DNA of 64,000 bases, from assembly GCF_004151485.1 (NCBI RefSeq), contig NZ_SBFF01000010.1, positions 352 to 64,351 of the forward strand, read 5' to 3'. The first letter of the stretch is position 1. Each line of letters begins with the position of its first letter. This DNA comes from Sphingosinicella sp. CPCC 101087 (lineage in GTDB: Bacteria > Pseudomonadota > Alphaproteobacteria > Sphingomonadales > Sphingomonadaceae). The position numbers and the translations under genes were made by a program. Positions 43,790 to 51,573 of the stretch are shown one piece after another. Under the pieces are notes generated by a model. The model did no database searches and had not been told where the DNA came from. It worked only from the letters and a program-made list of their open reading frames with translations.

Positions 43790-44965
43790 ATGTCCCAGGT
43801 CGCCCGACTGCCGCTCGCCGGAGAGGATCCTCAATCGGATCTCGGCCTGCCGGGCTGGATCTATCATGATCCCGAATATTTCGCGGTGGAGATGGAGCGG
43901 CTGATCAGGCCGGCGTGGCAGATCGTCTGCCACGCCAGTGACATCGCCGGGCCCGGCCAATGGCGTACGCTCGACTTTCTCGGCGAGAGCATCCTCGTCA
44001 TTCGCGGCACCGACGGAATAGCGCGCGCCTTCGCCAATATCTGCCGCCATCGGGGGTCGCGGCTGGTCGACGGCGAGCAGGGCTGCGCCCGGCGGCTCAC
44101 CTGCCCCTATCACGGCTGGACCTATGCCGCGGACGGCCGGCTGGTGGGCGTCCCACAACGGGAGGATTATCCCGGCTTCGATCCCGCACATTGGGCGCTG
44201 GTGCCCGTCGAGCTCGAGCAGTGGCACGGCTTCCTCTTCATCCGTCTTGAGTCTGGCGGTCCTGGCGTCGCCGAGATGATGGCGCCCTGGGAGCAGGAGG
44301 TCGCGCCTTACCGGCTGGAGTCGCTCGAGGCGCTGGGCCGGATCACTCTGCGGCCTCGCCCGGTCAACTGGAAGAATGTCGCCGACAATTATTCCGATGG
44401 GCTTCACATTCCGGTCGCGCATCCCGGGCTTAGCCGCCTGTTCGGCGGCGACTACGGAACCGAGGCGGGCGAGCATGTCGACCGGATGTGGGGCGACCTC
44501 GTCGACCGGCCGTCGGCCAACATCTCCGAACGCCTCTACCAATCGCTGCTGCCGTCCCGCGCGGGGCGACGCTGGCTCTATTTCAAGCTCTGGCCGAACG
44601 TCGCCCTGGATCTATATCCCGATCAGGTCGACTTCATGCATTTCGTCCCGGTGAGCCCGACCGAGACGCTGATCCGCGAGATCAGCTACGCCTTGCCCGA
44701 TGCCGAGATTCCCGAGGAATCTCGCAGAAAGATGAAGGCGGCACGCTATCTCAACTGGCGAATCAATCGCCGCGTCAATGCCGAGGACACGGCCCTGATC
44801 GCGCGCGTCCAGCAGGGCATGACCTCCAGCCTCTACAGGCCAGGTCCGCTGGGCGCCGGAGAAGTCTGCCTGCGCGCCTTCGCCGGAAAGGTCCGCCGGC
44901 TCATTCCGCAGGCGCGCCTGGATCGGCCGCCGCCTGCGGGCTGGAGCCGTCCCGCCGGCGCGTGA
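43790..44965 (+). CDS. Rieske aromatic-ring-hydroxylating oxygenase alpha subunit
   Basis: The 391-residue protein has the Rieske [2Fe-2S] site C85-x-H87 and C105-xx-H108 (CRHRG ... CPYHGW). The catalytic domain has mononuclear iron ligands in NVADNYSDGLHIPVAHPGL (H206, H211, with the linking Asp203). It resembles the choline/carnitine monooxygenase-like SRPBCC group more than naphthalene-type enzymes. No beta subunit, ferredoxin or reductase is adjacent, so the electron donor is elsewhere. The substrate is unknown. AGGAGAGG ends 4 bases before the ATG at 43790. The 3' end overlaps the convergent permease by 65 bases. Confidence 0.85.
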   Translation: MSQVARLPLAGEDPQSDLGLPGWIYHDPEYFAVEMERLIRPAWQIVCHASDIAGPGQWRTLDFLGESILVIRGTDGIARAFANICRHRGSRLVDGEQGCARRLTCPYHGWTYAADGRLVGVPQREDYPGFDPAHWALVPVELEQWHGFLFIRLESGGPGVAEMMAPWEQEVAPYRLESLEALGRITLRPRPVNWKNVADNYSDGLHIPVAHPGLSRLFGGDYGTEAGEHVDRMWGDLVDRPSANISERLYQSLLPSRAGRRWLYFKLWPNVALDLYPDQVDFMHFVPVSPTETLIREISYALPDAEIPEESRRKMKAARYLNWRINRRVNAEDTALIARVQQGMTSSLYRPGPLGAGEVCLRAFAGKVRRLIPQARLDRPPPAGWSRPAGA

Positions 44966-46250
44966 GGAAATAGAGAGGCACGCCGCTGACGAGCAGGACG
45001 GCACCCCAAAGCATCGCCTCTCCACCCGCCCCCCAAATCGCCCACAGCGAGAAGAGAGCGGCGCCCAGGAAGGCCGGCACGAGCCGGCGGCTGGTGCCGA
45101 GGCGTATGGCGGCCACCGAGCAGGCCAGATAGACGACCAGCGCCGCGCTCGTCGCCAGCAGGATCAGGAATCCGAACAGGTCGGTCATCGAGCGGCTGTA
45201 GTTGAACGACAGCACGATCGTGACCAGCAGGCTCGCGGCGACGTGGGCCCGGGCCGGAGTCCCGCGTCGCGACAGCTTGGCCAGCCAGGATGGGAACACG
45301 CCGTCGCGCGCCATTGCCCAGGGCAGTTCGCCCTGCATAAGGATCCAGCCGTTCAACGCGCCGAAGGCCGCGATCGCCGCGAAGAGGGCGATCACGATGC
45401 CGGCTGGACCGCCCCAGTGCAGGCCGATGAAGTCGGCCATCGGCGCACCGGACCGCGCGACCTGCTCGAGCGGGAGCAGCAGCGCGACCGCCGAGGCGGC
45501 GAAGGTATAGAAGGCGCCGGTCACGGCAACGCCGATCAGAGTGGCGCGAGCGATGTTGCGGGACGGGTTTCGCACGCGCTCGGCCGGAACCGTTGCCGAT
45601 TCGAGGCCGAGGAACGACCATAAGGTGAGAGCGGCCGCGGCGGCGATGCCGGTCTCGCCGCCCAGCTGCAAGGCCTCGGCCCGCAGCGGAGGGGCGGCGG
45701 CCGCGCCGCCTTCGCCCAGCACCAGAGCCGCCACCACGACGACGGCAACCAGCGGCAGGAACTTGAGGAGGGTGGTGACGAGCTGGATGACTCCGACCGG
45801 ACGGGCGCCGATGCAGTTGATCGCGGTCAGGGACCAGATCAGGGCCAGAGTGAGCCACACCGAATGGGGTGCCATGCCGGGGAAGACGGTGCTCAGGGGC
45901 GCGATCACCCCGGTCGCTATCGCCACGTTGCCGACCCACATCGAAACCCAATAGGCCCAGGCCACGACGAAGGCGGGAAAGGGCCCGAAGGCGCGCCGTG
46001 AATAAGCGTAGGGACCGCCCGCTTCCGGAAAGGCGCGGGCGAGGCTTCCGAACACGGCGGCGAGGCAGAGCGCTCCGCTGGTGGTGACGATCCAGCCGGC
46101 GACGCCATTCCAGCCGAACGGCGCGAGCGTCGCCGGAAGCAGGAAGAAGCCCGAGCCGATCATGTTGCCGACGACGAGGGCAAGGCAGATCCAGAAGCCG
46201 AAAGCGCGTCTAGGGGTTGTGGGGGTCACCCCGGTGGTGGTCGCATCCAT
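44901..46250 (-). CDS. APC-family amino-acid/polyamine permease
   Basis: The 449-residue membrane protein has about 12 hydrophobic helices and the first APC helix motif FWICLALVVGNMIGSGFFLL, with the broken-helix glycines intact. It would be a secondary transporter for an amino acid or amine, substrate unknown. A short polar C-terminus (DGSSPQAAADPGAPAE) overlaps the end of the Rieske gene on the opposite strand. If the Rieske enzyme acts on an amine, the permease could bring its substrate, but this is speculation since the genes converge. Confidence 0.87.
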   Translation of the reverse strand: MDATTTGVTPTTPRRAFGFWICLALVVGNMIGSGFFLLPATLAPFGWNGVAGWIVTTSGALCLAAVFGSLARAFPEAGGPYAYSRRAFGPFPAFVVAWAYWVSMWVGNVAIATGVIAPLSTVFPGMAPHSVWLTLALIWSLTAINCIGARPVGVIQLVTTLLKFLPLVAVVVVAALVLGEGGAAAAPPLRAEALQLGGETGIAAAAALTLWSFLGLESATVPAERVRNPSRNIARATLIGVAVTGAFYTFAASAVALLLPLEQVARSGAPMADFIGLHWGGPAGIVIALFAAIAAFGALNGWILMQGELPWAMARDGVFPSWLAKLSRRGTPARAHVAASLLVTIVLSFNYSRSMTDLFGFLILLATSAALVVYLACSVAAIRLGTSRRLVPAFLGAALFSLWAIWGAGGEAMLWGAVLLVSGVPLYFLTRRRDGSSPQAAADPGAPAE

Positions 46251-46378
46251 GTCCGATCATGGACCAGGCGGAGCGCGGGCGAAATGGTCAATTCCGCTTG
46301 CCGGAGCTGCGCCGGGCGGAGTCGCGAGAGCGGCTATCCAACTCCGCACCGGAACCCATGAAAGCCGCGGACACGCCG

Positions 46379-46440
46379 GCGTCGGCCGATTTCGTCATTC
46401 CGAACGCCGAAGGACAAGCTGTCGGGCTTGACCCGACTCA
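46379..46440. repeat. short palindromic intergenic element (REP-like)
   Basis: Between the permease and tRNA-Leu, GTCGGG (46421-46426) and CCCGAC (46432-46437) form a 6 bp stem around CTTGA. Just upstream TTCGTCATTCCGAACGCCGAAGG resembles the CTTCGTCATCCTGACGAAGG part of the element at 3980. The similarity suggests scattered copies of one repeat family. With only two weak copies the assignment is uncertain. Confidence 0.35.
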
Positions 46441-46448
46441 TTGAATGA

Positions 46449-46535
46449 TGGTGCGGTCGAGAAGACTCGAACTTCCACGGCCTTTCGGCCACAGCGACCT
46501 CAACGCTGCGCGTCTACCAATTCCGCCACGACCGC
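46449..46535 (-). tRNA. tRNA-Leu (GAG anticodon)
   Basis: An 87-base minus-strand cloverleaf with a long variable arm, as expected for a class II tRNA. The acceptor stem pairs GCGGTCG with CGACCGC, the anticodon loop reads TTGAGGT giving GAG (Leu), and the T-arm holds GTTCGAGTC. CCA is encoded at 46449-46451 on the plus strand as TGG. No integration signs were seen next to it. Confidence 0.95.
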
Positions 46536-46626
46536 ACATTGGACAACCGCCGGCCTTGGGGCCGGCGTGGCAGGCGGGTGCCTCTAGCAGCCGACCCAAG
46601 GGTCTGCAACGGCTATCGGACCGCCC

Positions 46627-47727
46627 TCAGTAGAGGAACATGGGCATTCCCTCGACCCGCATCAACCGGGCGCGATAGGTGGCCCGATCGTAGAGCGCGC
46701 TGACGTCGACCGACTTGCGGCCGTGCAGCAAGGTGTCGATCGGAACGTGGCCGTAATTGCCGTCGGCGAGCATCACCATCCGCCCTTTCTCGCCACGCTG
46801 CAGCAACTGCACGGCGAGGCCGCCGAAGGCGAATCCCACCATCCGGTCCATCGCGTCAGGCTCGCCGGCGCGCATCAGATAAGCGAGTTCCTGCACCACG
46901 GCTCCGCTGTCGAGCCTGGCGGCGATCTCCTTGCCCAGCCGGTGGCCGATGCCGACATCCTCGCGCTGGATGGCCGATTTGGCGATGTCGCCGTCACCCC
47001 CTTCGTCGCCTTCGATCTTGGCGCCTTCGGAGATGACGCAGATCGCGTAGCCGGCCGGGTTGGAGGCCTTGTCCTCGGCGAGCAGCGGCAGGAGCACGTC
47101 GAGATTGGCGGGCACTTCGGCGATGATCGTGCGGTCGACCTGGGCGAGGAAGCCGGCAAGCAAGGCGGTCTCGCCGCTGCGCCGGCCGAACAGCTCGATC
47201 ACGCCGATGCGCTCGTGGCTTTCGATTGTCGTCCGCAATGCATTGATCGCCTCGACCGATCGGCTCACCGCCGTGGAGAAGCCGATGCAATAATCGGTTC
47301 CGAACACGTCATTATCCATCGTCTTGGGCACCGAAATGACCGGCATGCCCTGCGCAGCGAGATGGGCGGAAAAGCGCAGGGTGCCGTCACCACCCAGGGT
47401 AATCATCGCGTCGACGCCCAGGCGCTCGAGCACCTCGAGCACATGGCCGGTCTGGTCGCCATCTTCGTGCGTGCGCGGGTCGGACCGCGACGTGTGAAGG
47501 ATCGTGCCGCCCGTCCGATCGATCCCGCGTACCCGCTCCCGGCTCAACTCCATGACATGGGCAGCGATGCTGTCGGGCTCGTTCGGGTCGACCTCCATCA
47601 CACCTTCCCAGCCGCGGCGAAGGCCGAGCACCTCCCAGCCGAGATCGTCGGCGGAGAGCACGACCGACCGTATGCAGGCATTGAGACCGGGAACGTCGCC
47701 GCCTCCCGTCAGGATTCCGATCCGCAT
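46627..47727 (-). CDS. 6-phosphofructokinase (PfkA family)
   Basis: The 366-residue protein has the phosphofructokinase motifs GGGDVPGLN (8-16), GGDGT (112-116) and PKTMDND (134-140). The residue pair that separates ATP from pyrophosphate users is Gly115 with Lys135. Gly at the first position favours ATP, while Lys at the second is the pyrophosphate-type residue. Such mixed enzymes are mostly predicted to use ATP, but the donor should be tested. The enzyme phosphorylates fructose 6-phosphate in glycolysis. A GCCGGCC-TTGG-GGCCGGC hairpin downstream (46549-46566) may end its transcript. Confidence 0.88.
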   Translation of the reverse strand: MRIGILTGGGDVPGLNACIRSVVLSADDLGWEVLGLRRGWEGVMEVDPNEPDSIAAHVMELSRERVRGIDRTGGTILHTSRSDPRTHEDGDQTGHVLEVLERLGVDAMITLGGDGTLRFSAHLAAQGMPVISVPKTMDNDVFGTDYCIGFSTAVSRSVEAINALRTTIESHERIGVIELFGRRSGETALLAGFLAQVDRTIIAEVPANLDVLLPLLAEDKASNPAGYAICVISEGAKIEGDEGGDGDIAKSAIQREDVGIGHRLGKEIAARLDSGAVVQELAYLMRAGEPDAMDRMVGFAFGGLAVQLLQRGEKGRMVMLADGNYGHVPIDTLLHGRKSVDVSALYDRATYRARLMRVEGMPMFLY

Positions 47728-47842
47728 CCTCGTCTTTTCCTTGTATCTCTCGACTGTGCAGGTGCGGCCAACCGTCTATCGGCGGCGGCGGTACGCTACA
47801 ACAGGGGAGGAACGCGTTCCGGCGTCCGCCGAAGGACGGGTA

Positions 47843-48559
47843 TCAGGAAATCGACCCGAAGGTCAGGCTCAGAACCCGGCCCCCGCGCGGCACGCCGACA
47901 TTGGCGCTGTTGAAGGGGATCCGTCCGCGCGGCTGCAGCTCCCGGACCGGCGGCGCGATCGACCAGCTATAGACGACCCGTCCCTGCGCATCCTTGAGCT
48001 CGGCCTGGATCTGCGGGACGCGCTGAATCTCGTCGGTCTGGTTGACGATGGTGCCAGACACCTCAAGCACTTCGTTGCCCCGCTCGAGCTGCCGGGTCTG
48101 TGCGCTCTCCTCGACAATGCTGAGCGCGTCACCGGATTGAACCGGAATGCCGATCTGGGCGCCGATACTCGGAATGCCGAAATATTGGATGCCGCCGATT
48201 GCCGCGATCATCAGGACGGCGGCGACGACCGCCGCGATCGTCCGGAGCCGGGCAGGGTTGCGGCGCGGCCGGACTGACGGCGCCTCGACCGGAGCCTCGC
48301 CCTGGTTCCCCGGCCGCTCCCAGCTCGGCGGCCCTGGCGTTGGGCCCGGTTCCGGCTCGCCCGCCGACATGGGGGCCGTCGGCGGTTCCGCGAAGGCGGG
48401 CGGCGGCCCCTGCGTGGCCGGAGTGGCAAAACCACCGCCGGCAGGCTCCTGAAACCAGCTGTGCCGGCAGCCGGCGCAACGCACCTTGCGGCCGATGGTC
48501 CCGATCGCGCTGTCCGGAACGACATATCGGGCTTGGCAGGACGGACAGGTCAGGATCAT
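47843..48559 (-). CDS. MJ0042-type zinc-ribbon / DUF3426 protein
   Basis: The 238-residue protein begins with an MJ0042-type zinc ribbon (C5-xx-C8, C28-xx-C31), then a low-complexity Pro/Gly/Glu stretch. A single membrane helix follows (about 105-125, IAAVVAAVLMIAAIGGIQYF), and then a DUF3426 domain with a beta-rich end. It probably sits in the inner membrane with the ribbon in the cytoplasm and the DUF3426 domain outside; the function is unknown. It is divergent from ftsE with 122 bases between the starts, a pairing often seen in alphaproteobacteria. Confidence 0.85.
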   Translation of the reverse strand: MILTCPSCQARYVVPDSAIGTIGRKVRCAGCRHSWFQEPAGGGFATPATQGPPPAFAEPPTAPMSAGEPEPGPTPGPPSWERPGNQGEAPVEAPSVRPRRNPARLRTIAAVVAAVLMIAAIGGIQYFGIPSIGAQIGIPVQSGDALSIVEESAQTRQLERGNEVLEVSGTIVNQTDEIQRVPQIQAELKDAQGRVVYSWSIAPPVRELQPRGRIPFNSANVGVPRGGRVLSLTFGSIS

Positions 48560-48681
48560 CTTTACGTGCGCCCCGGAGGCATTCCCCTTGCGCTCCTAAG
48601 CATGGTGGAGGCCCGGCGTGCAAGCAAATGCCGGAATTACCGGACTTTCGGAAAGCTTGAAGCGACCGCGGCGGCCGTGCC

Positions 48682-49437
48682 ATGGCTCGGCAAGCGCCGC
48701 CGAGCGGCGGGGAGGCAACGCTGAACGCGACCGGATCGATCGTCCAGTTCGAGAATGTGGGACTGCGCTACGGCACCGGAGCGGAGACCCTGTCCGATCT
48801 TTCTTTCTCGCTGAAGGAGGGCGGTTTCTACTTCCTCACCGGGCCGTCGGGCGCCGGCAAGACCTCGCTGCTGAAGCTGCTCTACCTTGCTTTGCGTCCC
48901 AGCAGGGGGCTGATCCGGCTGTTCGGCGAGGATATCGTTACCATGCCGCGTGGCCGGCTGCCCGGCTTCCGAAGGCGGATCGGGGTCGTTTTCCAGGAAT
49001 TCCGCTTGGTCCCGCATCTGTCGACGTTCGACAATGTGGCGTTGCCGCTACGGGTCGCCGGCGTCGAGGACAAGGACCTCAAAAAGCCGGTCAGCGAGAT
49101 GCTGGCCTGGGTGGGCCTCGCCGACCGGGCGACGGCGCGACCCGCCACCTTGTCCGGCGGTGAGCAGCAGCGCGTCGCCATCGCTCGCGCCGTGATCGGC
49201 CGGCCCGAGCTGCTGGTGGCGGACGAGCCGACCGGCAATGTCGATCCCGAGATGGCGCTGCGCCTCCTCCACCTATTCGATTCGCTGAACAAGCTCGGCA
49301 CGACGGTGATCGTCGCCACCCACGATCTCCATCTGCTCGCCCGGATCCAGCGCGCGGAGATGCTCCGCCTCGACCGCGGCCAGATCGCCGATCCGACCGG
49401 CGCGCTTCGCCATCCGCCGAAGAGGCCGGAGGCATGA
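48682..49437 (+). CDS. ftsE: cell-division ATP-binding protein FtsE
   Basis: The 251-residue ABC ATPase has Walker A GPSGAGKT (54-61), signature LSGGEQQR (157-164) and Walker B LLVADEPTGNVDP. With FtsX it forms a membrane complex that controls peptidoglycan hydrolases at the division site. The first roughly 15 residues before ATGSIVQFENVGLRY are longer than usual, so a downstream non-ATG start is possible. The stop overlaps the ftsX ATG by four bases. Confidence 0.93.
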   Translation: MARQAPPSGGEATLNATGSIVQFENVGLRYGTGAETLSDLSFSLKEGGFYFLTGPSGAGKTSLLKLLYLALRPSRGLIRLFGEDIVTMPRGRLPGFRRRIGVVFQEFRLVPHLSTFDNVALPLRVAGVEDKDLKKPVSEMLAWVGLADRATARPATLSGGEQQRVAIARAVIGRPELLVADEPTGNVDPEMALRLLHLFDSLNKLGTTVIVATHDLHLLARIQRAEMLRLDRGQIADPTGALRHPPKRPEA

Positions 49438-50330
49438 AGGGCGGAGTTCGCCGGTTCGGCGCCGCCGAGCGCGGCCTGCTGCCGGAGGGCCGCCTCGCCG
49501 GTCCCATGCCCTGGGTGATCGCGATCATGATGTTCCTCACGGTGCTTGCCGCGGCGGCCGGCCTGGGCCTCGCCGGCGCCGCCGGCCGGTTGGACGACCA
49601 GCTTGGCAGCCGCATCACCATTCAGGTCGTTGAAGCGGACCCCGTGCTTCGCGGGCGTCAGGCGGCGGCGGCGGCAGCAGCGATCCGGTCGTTGCCCGGG
49701 ATCATCGCCGTCCGGCCCGTGCCGGAGGGGGAGATACAGGCGCTGCTCGAGCCTTGGCTGGGCGAGGGACTGATGCGCAGCGACCTGCCGGTTCCGGCGC
49801 TGATCGACGTCGACCTGACGCCGGAAGCGCGCGCCCGGATCGATCGCCTTCGTCAGGTGGTCGCCGCGGCGGCGCCAGCGGCGCGCGTGGACGATCATGC
49901 CCAGTGGCTGGCGCCGCTCGCGCGGCTGATCGGGGCGCTGCAATGGCTGGCGGCCGGGCTCGTTCTGCTGATGGTGGGCGCGACCGCCGCAACCGTCGTG
50001 CTCGCCGCCCGCGCCGCGCTCGACACGCATCGCGGGACGATCGAAATCTTGCATCTGATGGGCGCCACGGACCTTCAGGTGGCGCGCCTGTTTCAAAGAC
50101 GGATCGCGCTCGACGCCTTGTTCGGCGGCCTGATCGGCTTCATCCTCGGCGGCGCGGTTCTCGTCGCGATCGGCGACCGGGTCACGGCCCTTGGTTCGGA
50201 GTTGCTCGGATCGGCGGCGATCCCGCCCGAGGGGTGGGTGGTGCTGATCGCGCTCCCGGTCTTCGGCGTGCTGCTTGCCATGCTCGTCGCGCGGCTGACC
50301 ATCCTTCGCGCGCTGGGGCGCATGCTGTGA
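49434..50330 (+). CDS. ftsX: cell-division protein FtsX
   Basis: The 298-residue FtsX has the expected four membrane segments: one at about residues 23-45 (ITMMFLTVLAAAAG region), a periplasmic domain (about 55-155), and three near 170-195, 215-240 and 265-290. The extracytoplasmic loop is the part that contacts amidase activators in other species; no activator gene is adjacent. It is coupled to ftsE (ATGA) and to ydcF (GTGA). Confidence 0.92.
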   Translation: MKGGVRRFGAAERGLLPEGRLAGPMPWVIAIMMFLTVLAAAAGLGLAGAAGRLDDQLGSRITIQVVEADPVLRGRQAAAAAAAIRSLPGIIAVRPVPEGEIQALLEPWLGEGLMRSDLPVPALIDVDLTPEARARIDRLRQVVAAAAPAARVDDHAQWLAPLARLIGALQWLAAGLVLLMVGATAATVVLAARAALDTHRGTIEILHLMGATDLQVARLFQRRIALDALFGGLIGFILGGAVLVAIGDRVTALGSELLGSAAIPPEGWVVLIALPVFGVLLAMLVARLTILRALGRML

Positions 50331-50869
50331 TCCGCTTCCTCACCCGCGTCATCGCCTTCATGATCCTGATCTACCTGCTCGGCTATGCCGCTTTCGCGGT
50401 GATGCTGCCGCGGCCGGCCGGGGACGAGCGCACCGACGCGATCGTCGTGCTCACCGGCGGCAGCGGCCGCCTCGAGCGCGGTTTTGATCTCCTCGAGCGG
50501 GGCATGGCGCCGCGCATGCTCATTTCAGGCGTCGCGCGAACCGTCCGTCCAAGCGAACTCGCCGCGGCCTATCGGGTCGACGAGCGCTTGCTGGATTGCT
50601 GTGTCACGCTGGGCCGCGAATCGTTCGATACCCGCTCCAATGCCGACGAGGTGAAGAGATGGTCGCAGCGGCGGCGGGTCCGTTCCATTCGCCTGGTCAC
50701 GAACGATCTGCACATGCCGCGCGCCCGCTACGAGCTGCACAAGCGGATCGGCGACGGCGAGCTCAGAATCGTTCCGGACGCGGTGCCCACCGATCCGGAT
50801 CTCGGCGCGATCTTCTTGGAATATAACAAATACCTGCTCGGCCGAGCCGCCGACCTGATCGGTATCTAG
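50327..50869 (+). CDS. YdcF-family DUF218 protein
   Basis: The 180-residue protein has one N-terminal membrane helix (FLTRVIAFMILIYLLGYAAFAV) and a DUF218 domain with IVVLTGGSGRLERGFDLL and RSNADEVKRW, as in SanA/ElyC/YdcF proteins linked to envelope integrity. The start is GTG at 50327, overlapping the ftsX stop. The position directly after ftsEX and before plsC suggests an envelope role. The molecular function is not established. Confidence 0.85.
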   Translation: MIRFLTRVIAFMILIYLLGYAAFAVMLPRPAGDERTDAIVVLTGGSGRLERGFDLLERGMAPRMLISGVARTVRPSELAAAYRVDERLLDCCVTLGRESFDTRSNADEVKRWSQRRRVRSIRLVTNDLHMPRARYELHKRIGDGELRIVPDAVPTDPDLGAIFLEYNKYLLGRAADLIGI

Positions 50870-50880
50870 AGTAGCGTCCG

Positions 50881-51573
50881 ATGAACTTCCTCCGTTCCGC
50901 CTTGTTCGCTCTGATCTTCTATTCCTGGACGGTCGTAGCCGTCCTGGTCTCCTTTCCGGTCAGCCTGCTTGGCACGGAGGCGCTGCGCCGCTGGGCCCAT
51001 GGCTGGGCGCGCGTCCACCGCATCTGCGCCGCCTGGCTGCTCGGCATCAGGACCCGCCCGGAAGGGGTCGTTCCGGACGGCGCCACACTCGTCGCCATCA
51101 AGCATCAGTCGATGTACGAGACGCTGGAGGTCATCCTGATGCTGAAGGAGCCGGCGATCGTGCTGAAGCGCGAGCTCACCGAAATCCCGTTCTGGGGGTG
51201 GGTGGTCCGACGCTATGGCGTCATTCCGGTCGACCGAAGCGGAGGGGCCGCTGCCCTGCGTCGCATGATGAAGGCGGCCGCCGCGGCGGTCGCCGAGGGC
51301 CGCCCCATCGTCATCTTCCCTGAAGGCACGCGCGTTCCTCCCGGCGAGCAGCCGCCGCTCCAGCCCGGATTCGCCGGCCTGTACCGGTCGCTGAAGCTGT
51401 CCGTCGTGCCGGTCGCGCTCGACAGCGGTCGCCTGTGGCCTCGCCATCGTTTCATCAAGCGCCCGGGCATCGTCACCATGCGCTTCGCCCCGCCGCTCCC
51501 TCCTGGCCTGCCGCGCGACGAGATCGAGCCCGCCGTCCATGCCGCGATAAACGCGCTCGAGCGGAGCACATGA
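50881..51573 (+). CDS. plsC: 1-acyl-sn-glycerol-3-phosphate acyltransferase (PlsC family)
   Basis: The 230-residue protein has an N-terminal membrane helix, the acyltransferase motif I KHQSMYE starting at His75, and motif III FPEGTR at 146-151. Motif I normally reads H-x4-D; here Glu80 stands in the Asp position, which I believe is seen in related alphaproteobacterial homologues. It should make phosphatidic acid from lyso-PA. The stop overlaps the next gene by four bases (ATGA). It lies 11 bases after ydcF. Confidence 0.87.
   Translation: MNFLRSALFALIFYSWTVVAVLVSFPVSLLGTEALRRWAHGWARVHRICAAWLLGIRTRPEGVVPDGATLVAIKHQSMYETLEVILMLKEPAIVLKRELTEIPFWGWVVRRYGVIPVDRSGGAAALRRMMKAAAAAVAEGRPIVIFPEGTRVPPGEQPPLQPGFAGLYRSLKLSVVPVALDSGRLWPRHRFIKRPGIVTMRFAPPLPPGLPRDEIEPAVHAAINALERST

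Noticed and set aside
299-46535. tRNA-Gly and tRNA-Leu as integration sites of a mobile element
   Set aside because: No integrase, excisionase, direct repeat of a tRNA 3' end or transposase gene was seen near either tRNA.
46549-46566. GCCGGCC-TTGG-GGCCGGC hairpin as a phosphofructokinase terminator
   Set aside because: The stem is perfect but only 7 bp and lacks a T-run; mentioned under the gene but not annotated as its own feature.
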